Source: Hofstenia miamia
Taxonomy: Eukaryota; Xenacoelomorpha; Acoela; Hofsteniidae
DNA: 49,611 bases
Direction of reading: 5' to 3'
Assembly (NCBI GenBank): GCA_900660155.1
Contig: CABFPE010000703.1
Span: 236,007-285,617, forward strand
How positions within the stretch are numbered: position 1 is the stretch's first letter; every line of letters starts with the position of its first letter. Made by a program: the position numbers and the translations under genes. This document shows, piece by piece, positions 24,401 through 35,339 of the stretch. A model generated the notes under the pieces. It was not told where the DNA came from. It did no database searches and saw nothing but the letters and a program-made list of their open reading frames with translations.

Positions 24401-27400
24401 TAACGTAACCATGAGAAGAATTTTTATATTCATTTGTTATCAGTTTTTTTTTGCGAATAGTAAGGAAAATGCATTATTTAATTTATATAAAACTAATTCT
24501 TGACCTGGTTTTGTTTGTTTTAGGTTAATGTATCAACCCGAAAAGGATAGCATTATGAATATCGAACCAGCAATTCTTGTTATGTATCACAATCTAAAGC
24601 ATCATGTTGCTATGACTGCAACGTTATTGGATTTCCTTTGTCGAGTTCAAATCAATTTTTATCCTTTGCTCGAACCGCAAATTAGACAAGGAATTAGCTC
24701 ATCATTTCGGGCGATCCTAGAAAAGCGGGTTTTGCCCTCACTGATACCTCTTCTTGAAAGTAATAAATTGGATCGTGATCTTCGAGCTTTGCTTACAGCT
24801 AATTTCTCAGAATTCATGTCAAAGGTTTCTATTTTATTTTAAGGACGTTTTATAGTTTATTGCTTCATAGACATTAAACTGTTGATGCAATATTCATATT
24901 CATATCTGGCTGACAAACTTTATTGGTATGTGTTTTAGCCAGAGGCAATTGCAGCCCCTCCTTTACCACCGCAACCACCATTGCCTCCTACTCCACCTCC
25001 GACTACAGTACCAGAAGAGATTCTCGATCTCACAGAAGACGATAGTGGACTTGAACACGACACTCTTAATGGTACCGACGAACCTGAATTCAGCGATGAC
25101 GATGAAATCATTCAAATCAAGAAAAATAGCGGTATTTTACGTATCATCCATCTTTACGCTAATTTTATTTTAGGCCATGTGGCACAAAGCTTAGTGACCT
25201 ACCCCAATGTCCCTGATCCACAGCCAGAGAATATTTCAGATTATCTTGAAGTTTTGGATGAAGATATGGTTGAAATGTTGAAAGACCTTGAAAAGGCTGA
25301 AGATGATAAGGAACGTTGCTCACTCGTGAACAGTATTGGTAAACATATCCTACGAACTGAAAGGTATGTTAATTTACATATAAAAGTTATATAATTAATG
25401 TTTATTATTTGTGTTACTCTTTAAAATATTAATTAGGAATACTTTTAAGTGTTTCATTTTAGCAATAAGCACTTTTATAGGAACATGCGAAAGTGTTCTC
25501 GTTCTTAAGTTGTGTGCCTCTATTCTATGTATTGAATTTAATTGTCATTATTAATTACATTTACATTATAAAAAGCATTGAAATGTATGAATATAATTGC
25601 AAATTATATTAGTTGAATACATGAAATTTCTCATGTGTATATTTATATTTCTGCTAATAAATTTTTAAGGTTTAAATTATTACTTATTTTTTACACTATT
25701 TTATTAGTTCGGTGTCGTGCGATTCTAGCTGCCCTTGTTAATGTCAAGTAAAAGCACTTGCCGAATATTACTCAGCGCTTTTCAGGATTCACTGAAAAAC
25801 ATGGGATGTTTTTTACAATCCACATCTTTACTTTACATCTGTTCCATCTTTGAGTAAATAACGTCTTTGTTGATTCTAAAACTCATGCATTTTTCTTTAA
25901 ATGTTCAAAACTTTGTTTTTTCAGAACATAATTATGAAGTAGTTTCTTTTCAAAGCATTCATAAGCAGCAGCAAATCTATAGGTGATAAACCATTATTAT
26001 TTGTTGAAAATTTATAATTTTATGAATTTTTCATTTTTCATATTGTCTGAAAGCAAATTTTATGTACTTTTAGAATATATATCGTTTAAATTCATAATTT
26101 TACTACAAAAAGTGTCTGTAAATTTGATAAATATTCATTTGAAATGTAAAACTAATAAAAGTACTTAAAGAACTATAAAAAAGGACTCATACACAAAAAA
26201 AAAGATCCAGAACCGTTTTATGGGTTTGGTGAGTTTTAATTCTTCAACAATGAATGTAAGTGCATGCCGAATAGAGTTTATGCATTTTCTCAACTATTTT
26301 TTCTCATATTTCAGGTTTAAATCAACTATTTTTGTTAGAAAGCAGTTTCTACATTGATATTTCAAAGTCAAACTAAGAAATATATATTGTATCTGTATTT
26401 AATGTGTATGATCACACATATTTCTACTAGTTATCGAAGGTTTGAAAAAACGCACAATAATTGTTTTTCTTCTGCACTCCTTTGTTTTTTGGAGTTGCAC
26501 TTAGTTGGATATAGGATTTTCTATCCTTTAAGTTGATGATTTTGTAACATAAATTAGCATTAATTAATCCATATTTCTAATTTAATGTTTTGCATATTCG
26601 CTAATTTTTGTTTGAACAAATTTTTTAAATGCAAACATCTTCTTCCAATTGCATTTTTGTAAAATCCTATTAAATTAAGGGTTACCACCGCCTTAAGCTA
26701 TTTGAGCTATAAGTTAGATACTTCATTTAGATTTGAACATGCAGCACCTGCCGCTGCTTGTCTTTGCAGTATACTTCATACAAATTTCATTCGGCATTTC
26801 ATGCCCGACTATAGTTCGGAATCAATACAGACTGCTTTATCACGGCCCTTATACGTTCTTTTCACATTGATGACAGATCCTCGTCATTTCAGCGACAATC
26901 AGTCTCTGAGCAATGTTGTGGCTGAAATGTATGAACGCATCCCACGAATTGGATACCATCTTCTACTGTTTCTTAATTTCAGCACCGAATCCTACATTCG
27001 TGGCTCGATCTATGGGGATTTAGCCATGAGTTTGGAACTGGAAATCAGTGCTCTCCTTGTGAAGGATGCTGAACTTTGCGCCCAAGATGATGTATGGCTG
27101 TTAGTCCATTTGCTCCCTGTGTTTTATGTGGAATTTAAAGACGACATAATGGGTAACACTAAGCTCCTTTCTCTACTTCTCTCTGTGATCGACCCCTTTC
27201 AGCTTCAGCACATTGCAAGCAAAATCATGATGGACGAGTATCAGTTACTGGAATCTGAATGCTTACAGGTTACCTACATAATCTGAATGCTTACAGGTTA
27301 CCTACATAATCTTAATGCTTACTGGTTACCTACATAATCTTATTGCTTACTGTTATAGGATTATACTAATTCTGGTTGTTGAACTGTTGTAATTGTTTTC

Positions 27401-30400
27401 TCACTCATTCGTATTTTCTTAAAATATCATCCGAATTATTCATTACTAATGCTAACAAATTTGCTGTCGTCAACTCATCTTTCGAATTGGCGTTGCGATC
27501 AGATGAGCATTCGCTAGCAATAATTTTATTAGTCGGTATACTGTTTCCATCGCTGTTCAATCTTTGCATATTTTATCTCTCATAGGTACTATATTATGCT
27601 AGAAGTATATATATATATATTAAGTATTATGGGTTTTATACTGAGCGCCCGCGGCCACCGATTTTCCCCATACTTAGCGCCCGCAAGCACTTCGGCCGGT
27701 TAACGTCAAAAAAATCACAAATTGAGTATGCTTGATAGCTTTAGTGTTCATTTAATAGCCACACGCCAAATTTGGGTTCAATGGAAGCAATTCTCAAAAA
27801 ATATATATAAAAAATGAAGAATAATGAAAAATAATCTTAAAAATTAGATTTATTGCCATTTCAACAGCTATGCATGCATTTTAGAACTAATTTTTACATT
27901 TTCAAAAAATTTGGGCGTTGTTCAATATCTGATATTATCTTCAGGTCGATATTGGCAGTTCTTCCCAGTGAAAATGAGGTCCGCTTCCGGCCATGTCAAA
28001 AATTCTGATTTCAGCCGGAATATCTCCGATTTTGGCCAGTTTTTTCACCAGTGCCAGTAAACTAAATGCTTAAGCCATTTCTGATGTCAAAATTTGGAAA
28101 AAGCATGCGTAGGGTCCAGACTCGTTTCAAAATATTACCTAGCGCCCCATATACTTAGCGCCTATATATATTTGACAACCTGTACCAAAGCGCCCGTATA
28201 TATTTGGCCATTTATACTTAGCGCCCGTATAAATATATATATATATATATATTTATTTATTTACTTATTTATTTATCGTATCAGTAGCCCCACGCTTACA
28301 TGGTATATAATAAAATTAAATAAAAANNNNNNNNNNCCCCCCCTATACTTAGCGCCCATATATATTTGACAACCTGTACCAAAGCGCCCGTATATGTATA
28401 TATCCATGTCATAAATATGGAATTTGTATAAGACGGCTAAATTATTTAAATATTTAGAGTGTATTGGAGGCCAGCTTTGAGTGGGAAAGTTTCGCTCAGT
28501 ATGGTCTTTGGCATTTAGTAAACATGCATGAATTCGATGTCAACGAAATCATTCCCATCATTCGAGTTTTAAAAAACGATCACGTCGAAGCAGCTACTAT
28601 GCTAATGCAAAGAGTCAAAAAAGAGAAACTCACTCAGGAAGTTGTGAGGTAGTTTTCATTTTTTTTAAAAAACTTTGATTCACACATCAATATGTACTTA
28701 TTTCAATCACTAGGTGTCTCCTCGTAGTGTTCTTATGAAAATATTTTTAAACATATGTTTACCTATTAGAACACATTAAGCAAATTCGTGTAAAAAGCCT
28801 TGAGCTGCAGCTGAAATATATGCAATTTTTTGCATAGATATTCAAAATTATTGCAGCGGAATATATTCGCATGTTTTCGTCTTAAATTTTTATATTTTGC
28901 TTTTTTCAAATTTACAAATATCATTCCTGAAATTTACAAAAGACGAAGCACAACATGGCTTTGGTGAGATAGAGAAATGTATGTTTCAATCTTATATTTC
29001 AATGCGTTAACTGTCACTACAAAATAACTTCCACATAAATTCTTTTATCTTCTTAACTTATGCAATGCATTTCGTTGATATTTTTATTGTTGAATAAAAA
29101 TTTCTGATAAATGTATGACAAGTTGTTTTGTTATTTAAAATGAGGAAGGTGCAAGCACCCTATTCATTTGGTCAATTACCTCTCATATCTCAAAAAAAGT
29201 TTGATCCGTAAACCCAAACGAATGTTCCTGCAACCAGGCGCGGATTTTTTGAGGGGGGACATCATTATCATTCCCAATGTGGCTCGCCAAAAATTTTGAA
29301 AAATATTGAGAAAATAGACCCTAAAAATGCATTTCACGATCCTAGATTTTAAAATTTTCAATTTTTTACGAAAAATTTTTTGATTTATCCAGTCAAAATC
29401 AAATTTAAAAACCTGACGGGGGACATTCAACCATGTCCCCCCCTGCGTACGCCACTGCCTGCAACTATTTCGGATTGTTTTTGTCTGCAAAAGAGTACAA
29501 AAGGCGGTGCAGTTAGGTTAGCCGCAAATAAATTTGCTCAATATAATGTGTTAATCTGTTCGCTCTGTTGGCCTGTCACATTGCACACAGCTTGCATGCA
29601 ACAGTTACCTGCAGTACTAATTTTATACACATTTTGAGATGAAAACAGCGATCCTGTTGAAATTCAATGTACATGTAGGAGTCATGTATTTAACCAAACA
29701 TTAATATATATACAACCAAAATTATAAAAAAAATTCAAATTCCATGTAATTCATTAACTAAATTCCTATGCCCGACATACCTAGAAGTAAATTTGCATAG
29801 TTTTCATTACAGTATATGATGCCAATATTTTTCGGACCGCTGCCGGCTGCTCAATCTGTAGCTTCTCCCAACTTTGGATGGAACAGGTTTTGACCCTAGT
29901 TTTCTAAACACTTTCGAATTGTTTGTAAATAACAAATGTAATTCATAATTTGCTAGAATTTTTTTAATGGGGTCCAACAAACGAACTAAATCTCTCATTA
30001 GCCATTTTCTTAGTGGAAATGTGATCTTGTTTTAAGAAAATGATGATAGAAGTGGACATATTAAATATGCTGTTTATCGAAAGAAATCAAACTGGGTAAT
30101 TTGGAACAGCACTCTATAACAATCTTAGCATTGTTGGTAATTTTGGGAGCTGCTAAAACATCAGCTGCTGTTTAGTATTGTAAAAATCCAATTTGAATAA
30201 ATCTGATAAAAACAAATTTTGTTTAAATCAGATTTTTATTTTTTAAAAATATATGTAAATTTATTCGGAAAAAGTTTGAAACCAAAGATGTGTAGGAAGT
30301 TTCAACAATTATGTTAGTCAACATCATTCTTCAGAATTCTTAAAAACTTAGCATTGGAGTTATGGCAACGTATTACAGTAAATACTGCTACTGTTACCAA

Positions 30401-32274
30401 ATCCTGCTTGAAACTATTATGTAAAACAGGATGATGTTGCATAGTTTTACTTTCTATACTTTTAGAATAATGTATTCTTGTGAACCGGACACTTCACCAA
30501 GTACACATCACAAAGCTGACTCGTTTGTCACTTGCACACTCTATTTCTTTGCCATGACCAGTAGTCAAAAGCTGGCTGACATCACTAGAACACTCCTTTG
30601 TAAATCTAATAGTACTCCAACTAAGCCTAAGCGAAAATCTGGAGGGTAATTTTTTTATTTATTTTTTCTGTACTTTGACAAGTTACTGCAACTCATCAAT
30701 TTTGAATTAAATTAAATCAGTGAAATTTATTGTTGTTATGGTATAGGAGGAGTGCTTCTTATTAAAAATCTTTTATGGAACCTTCTGCAATAAATATGTA
30801 TTGAATGCTTTCTAATAATAAACGAGGTTAAATCAATTAGAGTGGCGATACCATCAGTATTTTAAAACTTGTTCTTCCCTGTTTTCACTATTCAATCAAT
30901 AAGGAATTGAAGTATAACCATTTAAATTTCCAGTATAGTCTTTTTTAAACGATATTTCAATTAAACGATGCCATTTAAAGCCCAATAAGATCATAATTTT
31001 TCGAATGTGTGAATGCAGTATAAATTTCTTATAGCCTGTTGTTATTTAAGATTTGGTGATGTTGTTTATGAACAAAAAATTATATAATCAGGACAACAGA
31101 ATGTTTACTCGCCTTTTAATGAAATGCAATACTAATGTTCTCTGAAGTCTGTAAAAAAATTAAACAATAATTGAGAATTTTTTGGATTTGATATTTATTG
31201 AAGAAATATTTAGCTTTGCATGATTGAAATTTTGTATATATCTAGCTTAAAATCAAGCTAGTAATTTTACTAGTTCAGCATATTTACATTTTTCTGCTTT
31301 TTTACAAATGCTGAATTTTGGGAAGTTTTGTTTTACAATTTTATTTCCAAACAATAACTCTAAGTGATTATAATAAGATATCTATTAACCCTAACATATG
31401 AATCAATCTTTGTAAACATCATTAGCAAACGTCCTCGTAGGCTAGGAGGCGCTTGGCATTTTGTTTTTTGTAACATCGAATATTTAAAACTTACCTGTGC
31501 CATATCCCACGCAATTTTAACCATATTCTAATAAACTCTGTTTCAACTTCCTTTATAATAATACATGTTTCAAATTATTAGACGTGATTCAAGCTACCCA
31601 TCAATACAAAATATTTTGCGCCATTTGAAGCAGTTATATCAACGCGTGGATTTGAAATCAAATGACTTTTTCTCCCATGACTCCTTGCTGGATGGATTGC
31701 AGCATGCTTACACACTGGCATTTGAATCCGAGCGAACTGAATTCAGTGAACTTTTTAAACTTATCAACGATGCCGGTGATTCAACATCCAGAAGAAGTCG
31801 ATCAAAACGCTCTGGCTTATGTATTGTTTTCTTGTCTATTATACATATTATTATATTCAAAATCTTCTCAAACATCGTTTAAAATTTATGTTTATTTTTT
31901 GATTAACTGTATTTTATAGGTTTTCCTTACACTTTCTCACCTTCTAAAGCGATTCATTAATATTCAACTTTTAGATGTAAAAATTCCTTATTTGTAGAAT
32001 AACTTTTCAATACTCATTTTCATAGTAGAACACTATTCGCTGCTTTCTTTTACAAGTTCTCATTGCGAATTTTTCCATAGACTTTACTTTTTTAATCGTA
32101 CCGTGTGTTTCTGCTGTTTGCGGAAATTTTTTACTTACTATTAAATGTTTTGACTTTTTAGCATCTCCAATCTCCGCCGCATATCACGATTCTGATGACA
32201 GTGATTCTGAAATTAAGATTTTATCCAAACGCAGAAGAAAACTTTCATCGAGTTCAGATACAGAGAGTGATTAA
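21407..32274 (+). CDS. INTS3: Integrator complex subunit 3, 13 coding exons, intact
   Basis: Exons: 21407-21635, 22418-22620, 22664-22895, 22940-23145, 23435-23673, 24524-24824, 24939-25131, 25174-25363, 26731-27268, 28458-28648, 30466-30645, 31582-31820, 32162-32274 (stop TAA). All junctions are GT..AG and phases agree, giving 3054 nt, 1017 residues. Recognised from conserved blocks: 'LRLIVDH'-type exon 3 ('[20 protein letters not shown]'), '[17 protein letters not shown]', '[20 protein letters not shown]', '[14 protein letters not shown]', '[12 protein letters not shown]', '[12 protein letters not shown]'. N-terminal helical-repeat half is residues about 1-470; a proline-rich/acidic linker 471-540 follows; C-terminal helical half about 541-930; the tail is basic and serine-rich, ending 'SDTESD' like human. 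In the family, INTS3 is nuclear, part of Integrator (snRNA 3' ends, Pol II attenuation) and the scaffold of SOSS with SSB1/2 and INIP. No frameshift or stop seen; gene looks functional. Confidence 0.95.
22621..22663 (+). other. INTS3 intron 2, 43 nt mini-intron
   Basis: GTAACA...TTATTTAG between codons (phase 0). Exons join as 'KNIQ|GGDL', which aligns with human INTS3. Intron 3 (22896-22939) is 44 nt, GTAAGC...ATATATAG, and joins 'GIG|RDLL'. These are near the lower limit for animal spliceosomal introns. Confidence 0.9.
24011..24393. mobile_element. 383-bp Tc1/mariner-type MITE in INTS3 intron 5
   Basis: Left end CAGTACAATTGCAGTATTG followed by TGTAAATCT. The reverse complement of the right end is CAGTCCAACTCCAGTACTG followed by CGTAAATCT. 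23 of the first 28 positions agree. TA dinucleotides flank both ends (24009-24010, 24394-24395), the Tc1/mariner target. Subterminal ATTGCGTAA words repeat several times. No transposase inside. It fills almost half of the 850-nt intron without disturbing the splice sites. Confidence 0.8.
25132..25173 (+). other. INTS3 intron 7, 42 nt, in frame and stop-free
   Basis: GTATTTTACG...TTTTATTTTAG splits a Gly codon. Length is a multiple of three and the sequence has no stop in the exon frame, so unspliced RNA would encode 14 extra, mostly hydrophobic residues ('[13 protein letters not shown]' core) in the acidic linker. The splice sites and the hydrophilic surroundings favour removal. Retention cannot be excluded from sequence. 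Confidence 0.75.
25364..26730 (+). other. INTS3 intron 8, 1367 nt
   Basis: Donor AAAG|GTATGT, acceptor CTTCATTTAG. AT-rich; short ORFs inside carry no recognisable domain. I see no element with clear ends. Confidence 0.8.
27253..27358 (+). repeat. 28-bp tandem repeat duplicating the exon 9 splice donor
   Basis: Unit starts ATCTGAATGCTTACAG and ends GTTACCTACATA; copies at 27253-27280, 27281-27308, 27309-27336 and a partial copy to 27358. The first copy spans the exon 9 end (27268) and its donor. The second repeats the donor exactly (GT at 27297) and the third has CTG|GT. The exon 9 frame meets TGA at 27284-27286, so use of the second donor would give an early stop. The last partial copy ends in TTATAG, which resembles an acceptor. 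Confidence 0.85.
27636..28395. repeat. TATACTTAGCGCCCG repeat family in INTS3 intron 9
   Basis: The word TATACT(T/G)AGCGCC recurs as a direct repeat near 27636, 27670 (CATACTTAGCGCCCGC), 28150, 28200 and 28344. Two copies of a roughly 52-bp block containing TTGACAACCTGTACCAAAGC (28150-28201 and 28344-28395) are almost identical and flank the N gap (28327-28336). An AT/ATTT microsatellite (28218-28275) and seven Cs (28337-28343) adjoin the gap. GC-rich words in an AT-rich intron; the gap size is probably arbitrary. Confidence 0.65.
29235..29457. mobile_element. 223-bp hAT-like MITE in INTS3 intron 10
   Basis: Left end CAGGCGCGGATTTTTTGAGG continues into a G run. The reverse complement of the right end begins CAGTGGCGTACGCAGGGGGG. 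An identical 8-bp target duplication CCTGCAAC flanks it (29227-29234 and 29458-29465). The 'CAGTGGCG...GGGGGG' terminus is a common hAT end in invertebrates. The perfect duplication suggests a fairly recent insertion. A diverged relative lies within the element at 11019-12003. Confidence 0.9.
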
Positions 32275-32453
32275 TTTTATCATTTTTATTTCATTTTGTT
32301 AATTATTATGTTTTTATGTGTTTTTTTATTAATGAGTTAATTAGTTTTTTATTTAAAACAGTTATCTTTATGCCCCAAATCGTAAAGTCCATTATTTATA
32401 ATTAGGGCGTTGGTAGGCCACAGTGCCTTTTGAAACCGTAATGCAAAAGCAAT

Positions 32454-32459
32454 AATAAA
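32454..32459 (+). terminator. candidate INTS3 polyadenylation signal
   Basis: AATAAA 180 nt after the stop codon; the first clear AATAAA after 32274. Confidence 0.5.
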
Positions 32460-33057
32460 TGTTGAAAATGATTTAACTATTGATTAAATAATGAATATTC
32501 ATATACGCCATGTACATCGTAAAATTAACTTTTTTATTGCTTAATACGCTTTTATAAAACTATGTCAACCGTCTCCTTACAAATGGCTGTTAATATTTTC
32601 TATAAAAGCAAACTGCAATTCCGCTTTAAATATTAACTGGTGTTTTTCGAGATCGCTGCCCTTGAATTGATCCAATCAAATGTGAACATTTGCACAATAT
32701 CTAATAATTTTCTAAAAACATTTATTTAGTCACGTTTCAGTATAATACACAAATTGTCACCATTTTCCCACTAAAATATTTTGTATTATTGTTAAACTAA
32801 GTTTGCAATGGAGCACTTTAAGTAAACGCAAATTAATCAAATAGACATCTCCAGAAAACCACCAATTTACCTACCTTTGATGTATAGTGAAGCTAACTTC
32901 ATACATTTTGTCATTTTCTAATCATTTACGCATAACTAATTTGTTATGTTAGTTTTAGTAAGTTGTGTAGTGGGTTGCCGATCGAAATATCGTTTTTTTC
33001 TCGAATTTATTTTTATTTGTAGCAAGCGTATTAATAGATAAGATAATGTATTTTTAT
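32460..33057. other. INTS3 downstream region, no gene seen
   Basis: AT-rich, no ORF with recognised content on either strand. Confidence 0.45.
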
Positions 33058-33400
33058 TCAGATAAACATTAAAATTATCGGGATAGCGTCATACAATATA
33101 CAAATGCATACAAAACAGCTATACCATAAATCTAGCAGATTAAGAATAATTACTAAGATGTTTGCATAGCTTAGGTGACTTATAAATTTAAGGAAAAATT
33201 GAATCATTGCATAGGTTGATAATTGCATTGCTATCATTGACAGTTTTCTAACTATTGCATTAATGTAAGGTTCAAAAGTTAGTTTGTCAGAATTTGCTAC
33301 AAAATATTTGAATTTGACTACAGTAAGAACCTTAACATTTATGAGATTAAAAATCAATACAGAATCATCGGAATTGTTCTTAGTGGGCTGCAAAATACAA
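33058..33400 (-). pseudogene. LINE RT thumb fragment, minus strand
   Basis: The minus-strand frame reads 'KYFVANSDKLTFEPYINAIV' followed by 'RKLSM', which is the 'K-Y-L-G-V-x-I-D-x-x-L-T-F-x-x-H-I' thumb region of LINE RTs. 'ISHLSYANILV' after it fits the next helix. Open for 111 codons but heavily diverged; no catalytic region adjoins it. The next 600 bp (33400-34070) hold nothing recognisable. Confidence 0.55.
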
Positions 33401-34069
33401 AAATTCAGTTATATCTTTAATTATGAGCAACTTATGCATGCTGAAATGCGGTAACGATTTATTGCAACTTAGGGATACAGATTCATTTGCTAAATGCATT
33501 GATATTTTATTGTTCAATATGCAGGTAATACAATCAGTTATTGTATACATGTTGCTAACACATAAACTGTAAGAAGGGGATCTAAAATTGTTTCATGAGA
33601 AAAATAATTCGTAAGAGTATCGTTTACTTTCTCAACAAATTTCTGCTATTGCAAGTAAATTTCATATGGGATAATTTTTTGTCAGTATGCTGTGATAAAT
33701 AGAATCGAACACCTTGGACGTCTATGAATTTATTTCTAGTGATTATTTTTATTATTCTGTAGTACATAATAAGGCATCAGTGGTTAAGAAATTTTGCTTA
33801 TTGGAGAATTGAAATTGATCAATAATTACTGGCAAAATGTATTTACAATTAAAAACAATTTTACAAAATAGAATATTTAAGAATCACCAAATTTAAAATT
33901 GTTTTTGTAAGAACGAAAATCAATACATATAAAATTAACATTATAATGATTATTTTTTTGGTGATTGATACTGGAAGACTTGTGCAATGATTGAGATGCT
34001 ATGGATAACACTTTTTAATGAGCTTGTGTTCCAGTTTTCACAGATTAGACATGAACTATTTGAACCATA

Positions 34070-34560
34070 AGCACCATATTTTGATAATAGAAGTGTAGCA
34101 TTTCCCCACTGCGAAATTCTGACAATTGCTGGAAAAAATATGTTGAAATCGTGTTCAGATTGTAAGAGGCACTACTGGCAAAAAAACATCTTGGAGAATT
34201 TTTTGATAGCAATTTTGAACCATCCTCTAAGAGCTTCCACTGATAGTCGTACGAAGGATATACCAGCAGCTGAACATGATTTTGCGTATTTGGTAAGCTT
34301 TCATTTGTCTGAAACTTCCAGACAATGACCACTATTAGTACACGCAAGAGAAACAGTTGAATGCTGCAGTGAACTAATTACAGTCATGTCTAGAGCGGCT
34401 GGTCGGCCAGAAGACCAGCAGAGCAAAAAAATTTCCTAGGACGAGTACGAGAATCAGTGGGGCTAGACTTTTCAAGCACAAGAGACCAGGCACATTTAGA
34501 AGCAGTTGCAAAAATAGCGTCCCTAAGTTGATCATGAAGTGCAATTCTATCGCCAACAAC
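34070..34560 (-). pseudogene. retroelement C-terminal domain relic, minus strand
   Basis: Minus-strand reading gives 'RPAALDMTVISSLQHSTVSL' near 34415, then one TGA, then 'AAGISFVRLSVEALRGW', and after a frame change 'ISQWGNATLLLSK'. In order these resemble a C-terminal domain that I recall from many RT-containing proteins of sponges, corals and molluscs ('PAALDVTVISPLQ ... GVSFIPLVVEALGGW ... LWRGNA'). The family name is not certain to me. At least one stop and one frameshift, so non-functional. Confidence 0.55.
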
Positions 34561-34800
34561 GGTAGTAAGGTGACAGGCAGGCCCCGTTACATTGGGACAC
34601 TTTACCTATGGCTATTTGCCATGTGGAAATGAATTGATTATATGGGACGCCGTCTAGTGACGAAATATTTTTGATAAAATTAAATTGAGCACAATAATTT
34701 TCAGACAGTTTTTACTTTTTAGGCAAACTGGAGTAATTATATGTTAAAAATTCCTTACGTTTCTATTGCTTAGCTAGGTTATGTACAAATTTGCTATTTT

Positions 34801-35210
34801 CTATACATTACATGCAAAGGGGTTACATTTTCGTTTTTCAAATATGCTGCTATTTCATTGAAAAATTTCGACACGTTCCAATGATTAACATCCACAATTG
34901 TTGTCATACATTTCGTTTTTTAGGGGTCTATACATTACATGCAAATGCTTACATTTCGTTTTTTTCAAATGTGCTGCTATTTCATTGTAAAAATTCCATG
35001 CATTTAATTCGTTTTTTGCTAATATCCAATATACAAAACGGAAAAATATTCCCCATACTTAAACATTACAGGCATATGAAATATAGACTTACATGATAAA
35101 AGCAATTGCGTCTTTTGTTTTTTCAAGTACATTGCTATTTTTATTGTAAAAAAATTCCATATTTTTCTAATGATTATCTGCAATCATTGTAATGAATTCT
35201 TTTTCACCAA
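34801..35210. repeat. diverged tandem repeat, period about 127 bp
   Basis: CTATACATTACATGCAAA starts at 34801 and again at 34928. Both are followed by TTACATTT(T)CGTTTTT, AAAT(A/G)TGCTGCTATTTCATTG and an ATTCG/TTTCG stretch. A third, weaker copy begins near 35061 (ACATTACAGGCA ... TTTTCAAGTACATTGCTATTTTTATTGT). Not coding. Confidence 0.65.
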
Positions 35211-35339
35211 TGTTTCCTCTCCATAAAACATTCCATGTGTTTAATTCGTTTCTTTGAATTAATGTGATGATTTTTGATTTCTACGATTTGGCAAACTGAT
35301 ATCTTTTAAAAAACTGGAATCCTTTCCATGATGTAGAAC

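Noticed and set aside
27376..27585. Possible extra INTS3 exon after the TTATAG in intron 9
   Set aside because: Exons 9 and 10 already align with human INTS3 without a missing residue, so no exon is needed.
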